Shown here: in pieces, positions 23,357-30,595 of the stretch
Layout of the letters: each line of letters starts with the position of its first letter
Position numbering within the stretch: the stretch's first letter is position 1
Assembly (NCBI GenBank): GCA_965119745.1
Contig: OZ221973.1
Coordinates: forward strand, 3,162,001 to 3,226,000
Direction: 5' to 3'
Origin: CAJFUR01 sp904420575
GTDB lineage: Bacteria; Actinomycetota; Coriobacteriia; Coriobacteriales; Eggerthellaceae
Length of the DNA stretch: 64,000 bases
Notes under the pieces: generated by a model
What the model was told of the DNA's origin: nothing
The model's database searches: none
Seen by the model: only the letters and a program-made list of their open reading frames with translations
Made by a program: the position numbers and the translations under genes

Positions 23357-24742
23357 CTACGCCATGACCCCGTACATGACGATGCTCAAGACCAGGGAGA
23401 GCACGAAGGCGAACACGATCGGCACGCTGTTGCGCTTCACCAGGTCCATGGTGTTGTAGTTGCCGCAAAGCTCGGAAATGTACATGAACTTGGGCTCGTA
23501 GGGGGTGAGGGACTTGCCCAAGCCGCCGACGAACGTCAGGATGAGGGCGGCCATGGCAAGCTGGCTCTCCATGCCCAGGGCGATCATGGCGGCCACCACG
23601 ATGGGCACGCACACCGGAATGGCGATGGAGTTGCCCACGAAGATGCACATGACGAAGTACAGGACGGCCACCACCACCAACAGCGCGTACCAACCAAGGC
23701 CGAACGTGTCGATTATCCCGTTCACCAAGAAGTCCAAACCCCCGACGAGCGAGATGGCCTGGCCGAAGAACATGGAGAGGCACACGATGATGACCGGGGA
23801 CTTCATGACGTTGCCGAAGTAATCGAAGAAGTGCGCGAAGCCGTTGTAGGATTCAAGCTTGTTCTTGGAAACCAGGAAATGGACTATGAAGACCACGATC
23901 AGGGAGAAGAAGTATCCGCCAGCCACGCTGAACACGATCCCCAGGCCCGTGAGCTTCGAGAACACGATGAGAAGCACGATGGGCAGAACGGGGAAGAGGG
24001 CGTACCACTTGGGGGCAGCGCATTCGGCGCTTTGGGGCAACGCCTCTTCGGACACAACGGGAAACTCGGAGACCTTCTTGTCCAGATGGAGGTTCCAAAG
24101 CGCGCCGACGATGCCGGCGCACACCATGGTGATGGCCCCGACGGGCAAAGCGTACTGGATGAAGAACGTCGCCGCATCGGGAGCGCCGTCCATCATGCCC
24201 AGCACGAGCACCGCGAACGGGTTGCCCGGCCCCATGACCACGTTGCAGCCCACGAAGAACGCAAGCATGATGCTGATGGGGTTGATGCCGGCCGCAACCA
24301 GCGTGGGGAACAAGACCCCCAGGCACACCACGAACGTGCCCATGGCGCTGGGAAGGATGAGCATGAGCACGAACGCGATCACCGTCGAACAGGCAAGCAG
24401 CAGCACTTTCGACTTGATCTTGAGTATCGGCTTGGCCAAGGCCTCGCCAAGGCGCTGGGACGCGCCTATCTCGGCCATGTACATGGAAAACGCGACCACG
24501 AACAGGATGATGAGAGCCGTTCCGCCCAGTTGGGTGCCGAAATACGTGGGCAGATACTCGAACACGTCGAACCATATGAGCCCCGACTTCTCGGGAATCT
24601 TGTCCGTGCCCAGCGCAGCGGCCACCAGAAGCGCGACGATGCACAAAAAGCACAGCGTCGCCTTCATGTTGAGCTTCTTGAACACGGCAGTGAACAGCAG
24701 GACGAAGATGACGACCGTTGCAAGCAGACCGATGATCTCCAT
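23357..24742 (-). CDS. DcuC/YfcC-type anaerobic organic-anion transporter
   Basis: A 461-residue membrane protein with about twelve hydrophobic segments, matching the DcuC branch of the ion-transporter superfamily (PSAMGTFVVCLGVLFPTLV; VGCNVVMGPGNPFAVLVLG; a C-terminal half with GNSIAIPVCVPIVVAAMIAL). DcuC-type carriers move C4-dicarboxylates or other organic acids under anaerobic conditions. It is the first gene of the same-strand molybdoenzyme run, with a strong AAGGAGGGG, so uptake of the substrate of the adjoining enzyme is the likely job. Confidence 0.82.
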   Translation of the reverse strand: MEIIGLLATVVIFVLLFTAVFKKLNMKATLCFLCIVALLVAAALGTDKIPEKSGLIWFDVFEYLPTYFGTQLGGTALIILFVVAFSMYMAEIGASQRLGEALAKPILKIKSKVLLLACSTVIAFVLMLILPSAMGTFVVCLGVLFPTLVAAGINPISIMLAFFVGCNVVMGPGNPFAVLVLGMMDGAPDAATFFIQYALPVGAITMVCAGIVGALWNLHLDKKVSEFPVVSEEALPQSAECAAPKWYALFPVLPIVLLIVFSKLTGLGIVFSVAGGYFFSLIVVFIVHFLVSKNKLESYNGFAHFFDYFGNVMKSPVIIVCLSMFFGQAISLVGGLDFLVNGIIDTFGLGWYALLVVVAVLYFVMCIFVGNSIAIPVCVPIVVAAMIALGMESQLAMAALILTFVGGLGKSLTPYEPKFMYISELCGNYNTMDLVKRNSVPIVFAFVLSLVLSIVMYGVMA

Positions 24743-25071
24743 TTCCCCTCCTTAATAACGATGCCAGGTGTGTTTTCGCAGCTTCGCCGGCGTTCGGCGC
24801 GCCTTCCCCCCCCCTTCGTCTTGCACCATGGGAAACGTCGGCTTCCGACAAAGCGTTCGAGCCTGCGACGACCGCATGCGGATGCGGTCTGCCAGGGAGG
24901 TTCGAACGGTTGCAGAATAGGAAGCCCGATGGGATCTGGCATCGAACAGCAGGGCTAGAACTTGGGAAATCGGCGGCGTTTCGGCCCAACCTGGGGTATT
25001 ACGACCCGAAGCATAGTGGTGCTGATCAGGCGATTCGCAGACAGGACGTCAACGAGGGCAACGCGTGGTCC
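24743..25071. other. Gap of about 330 bp between LuxR regulator and the transporter gene
   Basis: No gene is seen. This must contain the promoter of the transporter-molybdoenzyme run (minus strand), but I could not place a convincing -35/-10 pair. A short palindromic ACGCGT...ACGCGT lies around the LuxR stop. Confidence 0.5.
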
Positions 25072-26505
25072 CTACGCGTCCGTCGAATCGAGCACGTCCA
25101 AAAGCTCTTGGCGCGTATGCACGCCCAGCTTGATGTAAATGTTGTAGATGTGCGACTTCGCCGTGGCGAGCGTGATGTTCAGATGTTCAGCTATGTACTG
25201 GGCGTTCCGCCCCCGCGCAAGATGGACGAGCACCTCCTGCTGGCGAAGAGAAAGGTTGTATTCCTGCGACACCGCGTCGATTCTGTCACGCCAGCTCGGC
25301 TTGCGCCGCTCGACTTGCGGCCCGTCGCCGGCCGCGACGGACTGGGCGGCACGCGCATGGTCGTAGGTGGCCCGTCCACGCATGGAACCCACGAGCGACC
25401 ACTCGATGGCTAGCACCGCAACGCAGAATAGCACGGCCCCTTCCCACATGCCCAGCGCATACATGCGTCCCGAAGCCTCCACCAGAAGCAGCCCGCAGGC
25501 AGCCCCCGCGAAGAAGACGGCCCCTTGCTTGCCGAACGCATAGAAGCTCGAAAGGCTCATGAAGCGAATCCGTTCGGTCAAGGAGGCGAGCAGCATCGCG
25601 CCAAAGCATAGGGAGATGACCAACGAGATGCACGCGAACACTCCTTGGTCAAGATAGGCGAGCAGAGGGAAGAACAGAAAGGGCACCGACTTGAAGCAGA
25701 TGGCATGGTTGCGCAGGAACAGTTCGTATTGAAAGTTCGGCGTGAGTTGGAGCAGGCACAAGGCCGCGCATGCGATCAAGGCGATCCCCACGGGCAGCGA
25801 CGCGTAGGCCAACTGGCCCGCATGCATCGAGAGCAGCGACACCACCGTGCCCGCGATGAGCCCGTCCGAGAGCGCCGGCGCGTAGTTCGTCTTGAGAATG
25901 CCCTCGTTCAGCTTCGACTCCTCCAACGTGCGTGGCAAAGCGTCGCCGCAGATGGCGACCTTTCTGACCACGACGAAGAAGACGACCGACACCAGGAAGA
26001 GCAGGAGTCCGAGCGCCAAGTGATGGGCGGCGCTCTGCACGGCCGGCAGCATGCAGCCGGCCACCCCCATGGCCAGCATTATGAGGGACATGACGATGAC
26101 CAACATGCGATGTGACAGCGAAGCCAGATGGCGGCCCCAAAGCAGGAAAAGAAGCGCCAAGCCGGACGCGAGGCTGGCGGCATGCCCGAAAACCCCGTAC
26201 CAGCCCAAAAGGCTCCCAGCGAGAGCCAACAAGCATGCAGCGCCGGCATGAACCATCCATCCGCGCCTGGTCACCAAGGCATCGTTGCATGCGTAGCAGA
26301 GCAGGACCGTAGCGGCAGCGGCCGCGCAGGACAGGACGGATGCCGGGAAAAACTGGCTGTCTGGAAGATAGCGAATCGCCCCTATCAGAAAAAACAGCAG
26401 AGACAGACCAGCGGCCAGCATCCCACCCGTCAAGAGCAGCAGATACGTCGCTCCTTCCGCCACAAAAGGTGTTCGTTCAGAAACGTCCACGATATCCTCG
26501 GACAT
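25072..26505 (-). CDS. LuxR-type regulator with N-terminal multi-span membrane domain
   Basis: A 477-residue protein with roughly ten to twelve membrane segments over residues 20-385, then a C-terminal LuxR HTH (LSLRQQEVLVHLARGRNAQY, EHLNITLATAKSHIYNIYIK). Membrane LuxR proteins of this shape are abundant in Eggerthellaceae and often lie beside inducible molybdoenzyme or flavoprotein reductase genes. It lies upstream of the DcuC-type transporter in the same direction and is the best candidate to switch the whole cassette run on. The ATG at 26505 follows GGGGGGAT. Confidence 0.9.
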   Translation of the reverse strand: MSEDIVDVSERTPFVAEGATYLLLLTGGMLAAGLSLLFFLIGAIRYLPDSQFFPASVLSCAAAAATVLLCYACNDALVTRRGWMVHAGAACLLALAGSLLGWYGVFGHAASLASGLALLFLLWGRHLASLSHRMLVIVMSLIMLAMGVAGCMLPAVQSAAHHLALGLLLFLVSVVFFVVVRKVAICGDALPRTLEESKLNEGILKTNYAPALSDGLIAGTVVSLLSMHAGQLAYASLPVGIALIACAALCLLQLTPNFQYELFLRNHAICFKSVPFLFFPLLAYLDQGVFACISLVISLCFGAMLLASLTERIRFMSLSSFYAFGKQGAVFFAGAACGLLLVEASGRMYALGMWEGAVLFCVAVLAIEWSLVGSMRGRATYDHARAAQSVAAGDGPQVERRKPSWRDRIDAVSQEYNLSLRQQEVLVHLARGRNAQYIAEHLNITLATAKSHIYNIYIKLGVHTRQELLDVLDSTDA

Positions 26506-26632
26506 GTATCCCCCCACTCGCCGAAAGCCCATCGCCGCCCCATCCAACAGGCAAAGTCGACACAACCTATATGCAAAGTGTACGACTTTAGTCTTACATC
26601 AATACCACAAAAGACCATAGGCTGTCCATATC

Positions 26633-26860
26633 ATGATGATCGAGATGAGAAAAACTTTCGGCGCGAAGATCAGGAAGCTGCGCAAAGAACGCGGCCTCTC
26701 GTTGCGCCAGTTCGCATTGATGATCGGCATCGACAAAGGATACCTGGTGGACGTCGAGTACGGCCGGAAGTCGCCCACGCTCGACACGCTTGCGAAAATC
26801 GCTTGCGGTTTGGATGTAGAGATGAGCGAACTGCTGGAAGGCGTTCGCCTCGACAGATGA
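26633..26860 (+). CDS. Small XRE-family HTH protein
   Basis: A 75-residue Cro/C1-type DNA-binding protein: FGAKIRKLRKERGLSLRQFA then GIDKGYLVDVEYGRKSPTLD. It is single-domain, with no effector region. It diverges from the membrane LuxR gene across a 127-bp AT-richer gap. The start may be ATG 26633 or 26645; neither has a clear ribosome-binding site. It could act on the shared intergenic region. Confidence 0.85.
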   Translation: MMIEMRKTFGAKIRKLRKERGLSLRQFALMIGIDKGYLVDVEYGRKSPTLDTLAKIACGLDVEMSELLEGVRLDR

Positions 26861-26968
26861 ACAGAGGCTGATCAGGCAACCCGGCGCTCAGGCTAACGGC
26901 TTGCCTGATCGGGTGCACGCCCGAGCGTCGCCGCCGCGTCCCGAAAGCCGTCTATCTGCCCGGCACGC

Positions 26969-28285
26969 CTACCGCTCCCCGACGTCGATGCCCTTGGTCG
27001 CAGGCCCGTCCAGTACTTCGCCCGCCTCGTCGAAGCGCGAGCCGTGGCAGGGACAGTCCCAGCTGCCCTCCACGTCGTTGTGCGCGAGCGAACAGCCCAT
27101 GTGCGAGCAGCGCTTGCCCGGCCTCACCAGGTCCACGGCCGAAACGCCTAGGTTCGAGAACAGGCTCGGGTGCAGCATGGAGCGCCGGGGCGAGAACAGG
27201 CCCTCCACGGCGCTTTCTCCCCGCAGGATCAAATCGGCGATGGCCCGTGCAGCCACGAACGACCCGGTCATGCCCCACTTGCTGAAGCCCGTGGCGACGT
27301 ACCAGCGTGGGTTCGCCGCCCGATGCACGCCGATGTAGGGCATCTTGTCCAAACTCATGCAGTCCTGCGTCGCCCAGGCGTAGCGCTCGGCAGGCTGCTC
27401 GTACGTCTGGCCCACGAAGCGCCGTATCTTGGCGTAGCCCTCGTCGGGCGTCGGCCCTTGCCCCGTGCGGTGCCCCCCGCCGCCTATCAGCAGGTAGTCC
27501 TGATAGGTGCGGAACGAGAAGCCTCCGCCTTCCCCGATGTACATCCCGTCCACCGGGGGAACGCCCTGCAGGGCGAGCGCGTAGGACCGTTCCTGGTGCA
27601 GCTTCATGAAGTAGAGGCCGGGGATGTTCACCAAGGGGTAATGCGTCGCGAAGACGACGTGATCGGCCGTGATGGAGCCATGGTCCGTGTGCGCCGTGTT
27701 CCCGTGCACGCCGGTGACGAAGGTGTGCTCGTACACGTCGACCGCCGGCATGAGCCCATACAATAACTTGAGGGGATTGAACTGCGCCTGCCCTTCCATG
27801 CCCAGGGCGCCTCTGTTGGCCACCGGCACCGGCGCCTCGGAAATCACCTGGTGCGGAATGCCCAGCCGCTCGTAGGCGGAAAGCTCGCGCTCCAGGTTCT
27901 CCGGCGTGCCCTCGGCGTACACGTAGGCCGTTCGGTCCTCGAAGTCGCAAGGGACGGCGCGGGCAAGCTCGCGGAGGCCTTCGACGGCGGCCTGGTTCGC
28001 CTCGTAGTAGCACCGCGCCGCCTCGGTGCCTTTCTGCTTGATGGTCTGGTCGTAGATGAGGCCATGTTGCGCGGTCGCCTTGGCCGTCGTGTTCTGCGTG
28101 ACGCCGGATCCCACGCGCTTCGCCTCGGCCACCACGCACGGGCAGCCCGCCTGCGTCAGCATGGAGGCGCACAGCATGCCTGCCATGCCGCCGCCGATCA
28201 CCAGCACGTCGGTGGTCACGTCGCGATCCAGGGTCTTGGTGGGGCCGGGCTCCGGCCCTGCCGTCGCCGCCCAGAGGGAAGTCAT
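26969..28285 (-). CDS. FAD-dependent oxidoreductase (DAO fold) with C-terminal Rieske [2Fe-2S] domain
   Basis: A 438-residue protein. An N-terminal FAD site (TTDVLVIGGGMAGMLCASML) and the glycine-oxidase/D-amino-acid-oxidase-like fold occupy about residues 25-355. The last 80 residues form a Rieske domain with CSHMGC (C-x-H) and CPCHGSRF (C-x-x-H) ligands. Such fusions oxidise amines or amino acids and hand electrons to the Rieske centre; the substrate here is unknown. No signal peptide or membrane anchor is seen. It is a single gene, downstream of nothing obvious. Confidence 0.88.
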   Translation of the reverse strand: MTSLWAATAGPEPGPTKTLDRDVTTDVLVIGGGMAGMLCASMLTQAGCPCVVAEAKRVGSGVTQNTTAKATAQHGLIYDQTIKQKGTEAARCYYEANQAAVEGLRELARAVPCDFEDRTAYVYAEGTPENLERELSAYERLGIPHQVISEAPVPVANRGALGMEGQAQFNPLKLLYGLMPAVDVYEHTFVTGVHGNTAHTDHGSITADHVVFATHYPLVNIPGLYFMKLHQERSYALALQGVPPVDGMYIGEGGGFSFRTYQDYLLIGGGGHRTGQGPTPDEGYAKIRRFVGQTYEQPAERYAWATQDCMSLDKMPYIGVHRAANPRWYVATGFSKWGMTGSFVAARAIADLILRGESAVEGLFSPRRSMLHPSLFSNLGVSAVDLVRPGKRCSHMGCSLAHNDVEGSWDCPCHGSRFDEAGEVLDGPATKGIDVGER

Positions 28286-28402
28286 AGCCTGCCCTTTCGT
28301 CCGTTCCTTGAAGGTCGAGACGAACGATAGCGCCCGCGAAGGCCGCGGCTCCGTTTGCCGCGCAAAGCGTATACCGCCTTTTGACGAAGGGTTGCCCGCC
28401 CG

Positions 28403-30595
28403 CTACCCCACCAGCTTGGAGGACTCCACCTGTTCCACGTACCAGTTCATGAACTTGGCCAGCGGCTTGCGCAACGCCAGCCCGATGATGGCGGCGGGCA
28501 CCAGGAACAGCGCGAGCAGCCCCATCTCCACCCAGAAGTCGTTGAGGTAGGTGCCGAACATGGCGGCCCGCATGGCGTTCACCACGTGCGTGGCCGGAAG
28601 CCACGGGCTCAGACCCTGGATGAACGGCGGCAACAGCTGCAGCGGGAACGACCCGCCGCACCCCGTCACCTGCACGATCAGCAGCAGCACGGCCACGGCC
28701 TTGCCCAGGTTGGCGAAGGCGGCCACCAGCGCGTAGATCATGAACGTGAACACCAGGCCGGCGAACCAGAAGCAAGCCATGAAAAGCAGCGGGTGGGCCA
28801 CCTGCACCTGCAGGAACAGCAGGTTGCCCAGCCCCATGAGCGTGGTCTGCGCCAGCGACAGCACCGCCATGACGCCGAAGCGGCCCAGGAACAGCTCGCG
28901 TGGCTTCGGGTCGTGCAGGGCCTCCCGCGTGCGCGCCGACACCGTGGGCTTCAAGGCCACCAGGATGAGCAGCGACCCGATGAACAGCGCGAGCGTCGTG
29001 TAGAGCGGCGCCATGGCCGAGCCGAAGTTCTCCACGGGGAACACCGCGACGCGCTCCAGGCCCACCGGCGCTGCCAGCGCCTTGGACAGCTCTTGCGTGT
29101 CGGAGCCCAGCACCTGCCGCAACATGCCCATGTCGCCGGTCGCGAGCGCCTGGTCGATGTCGTCCGCCAGCGTGCGCAGGCCCTTTGCGGCGCCGCGCAG
29201 CTCCTCCACCGCCCCCTCGATCTTGTCGCTCGCCGTGCCCAGCAGGTCGGCGGCCGACCCGGCGGAGTCGGACAGCCCCGCGCCCGACGCGCGCAGGTTG
29301 CCCAGGCCGACGCCTACGTTGTCGGCCAGACGCGCCACGTCGTCGGCGATCTGCTCCAGGTCCGGGCGCAGGTTCGTGTCGAACTCGTTCTGCAGGTCGG
29401 CGGCGTCCTGCTTCGCGCGGGCCGCCAGGTCCCTGATCGCCTGGCGCTCGGCGTCGGCGTCGGCGCTCCCCGCCTCCAGCTTGTCAGCGCCGCTGCGCAG
29501 GTTGTCGCGCACGCCTTCCATGAGGCCGGCCACGGCGTTCATGCGGGCGACCACAGCGTCGAGCGCCGGGCGGTAGTCCTCGGGCAGCTGGTCGCGCAAC
29601 GCGGCCAGCTCGTCCGCCAAGCTGCGGTAACGCCCGATCTGCGCATCGAGGGTGTCCGCCTGGGCGCGCATCTGCGCAACGGCCTCCGCCGATCCGGAAG
29701 ACGCAGCGTCGAACAGGTCGTCGGCGGCGTCGGCCACCGCATCGAAGCCTTGGCTGCCGTCCTTGAGCGCGCGGGAGAGATCGTCCACCGATCCCTTCAG
29801 CACGTCCACCATCGAGGCAGCCGCCGAAGCGCCCTGCGAAGCCGTCTTGCCCACGCCGTCTATCTGGCCCTGGGCCGCGTCAACCAGGCCTGCCGAGTCG
29901 GCGATGAGACCTTGCGACGCGTCGGCGAGCGATGCGTACAGGCCCAGCACGGACGCCATCCGGTCCACTTCGTCGCCCATGGTGCGCACGTGCCCAGCCA
30001 AGTCCGCAATGCGGCCGTCCGCACCGGACTCTTCGGCGTAGTTCGCCAGGGATTCTGCCAGGCTGAGGGCAACCTCGGAGAGCGTTTCCGCGAAAACCTG
30101 GTTCACCTGGTAGGACACGGTGTCCGCACCTTGGTCGGTGATCTTGGGCGCGATGGCGCTCTTCTTCTCGTTCGTGTAGTAGACGATCTTGGCGTGCTGG
30201 ACGTCCTCCGAATAGAACGTGAGCATGTCACGGCTGAACTCGTGCGGGATGACCACGGCGGCGTAGTAACGCCCCGACCGCGCCCCGTCGACGGCGTCTT
30301 CCTCGGTGGTGAACGTCCAGTCTATCTGGTCGTTGGCGCGCAGCGCGGACACCACCTGCTCGCCGACGTTGACGCGCAGCGGCACGAGGTCGCTCTCGTA
30401 GCCGTCGTCCACGTTCGCCACGGCCACGGTGAGGTTGCCCGTGTTGTCGAACACGTTCCAGCAGGCGATGACGTTGTACCAGGTGAAAATGGACGGCATG
30501 ACCACCAGCCCGACGGCGATGATGATGCTCATGACGTTGGCGAACAGGCTCTTGACGTCGCTCCTGACGATGCGCGCGACGTTACGCACGGCCAT
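28403..30595 (-). CDS. YhgE/Pip domain membrane protein (second of a pair)
   Basis: A 730-residue protein with an N-terminal membrane segment (FANVMSIIIAVGLVVMPSIF), a long extracytoplasmic region of about 450 residues rich in coiled-coil heptads and Ala/Asp, and a C-terminal block of five or six membrane spans resembling ABC-2 permeases. YhgE/Pip proteins include phage-infection proteins and type VII-associated (EsaA-like) proteins. The ATG at 30595 with GAAGGGGG lies inside the end of the upstream paralogue (14-base overlap), so the two are co-translated and may form a complex. Confidence 0.85.
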   Translation of the reverse strand: MAVRNVARIVRSDVKSLFANVMSIIIAVGLVVMPSIFTWYNVIACWNVFDNTGNLTVAVANVDDGYESDLVPLRVNVGEQVVSALRANDQIDWTFTTEEDAVDGARSGRYYAAVVIPHEFSRDMLTFYSEDVQHAKIVYYTNEKKSAIAPKITDQGADTVSYQVNQVFAETLSEVALSLAESLANYAEESGADGRIADLAGHVRTMGDEVDRMASVLGLYASLADASQGLIADSAGLVDAAQGQIDGVGKTASQGASAAASMVDVLKGSVDDLSRALKDGSQGFDAVADAADDLFDAASSGSAEAVAQMRAQADTLDAQIGRYRSLADELAALRDQLPEDYRPALDAVVARMNAVAGLMEGVRDNLRSGADKLEAGSADADAERQAIRDLAARAKQDAADLQNEFDTNLRPDLEQIADDVARLADNVGVGLGNLRASGAGLSDSAGSAADLLGTASDKIEGAVEELRGAAKGLRTLADDIDQALATGDMGMLRQVLGSDTQELSKALAAPVGLERVAVFPVENFGSAMAPLYTTLALFIGSLLILVALKPTVSARTREALHDPKPRELFLGRFGVMAVLSLAQTTLMGLGNLLFLQVQVAHPLLFMACFWFAGLVFTFMIYALVAAFANLGKAVAVLLLIVQVTGCGGSFPLQLLPPFIQGLSPWLPATHVVNAMRAAMFGTYLNDFWVEMGLLALFLVPAAIIGLALRKPLAKFMNWYVEQVESSKLVG

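Noticed and set aside
24898..24916. GGTTCGAACGG resembling a tRNA T-loop
   Set aside because: No acceptor or anticodon stems can be formed around it.
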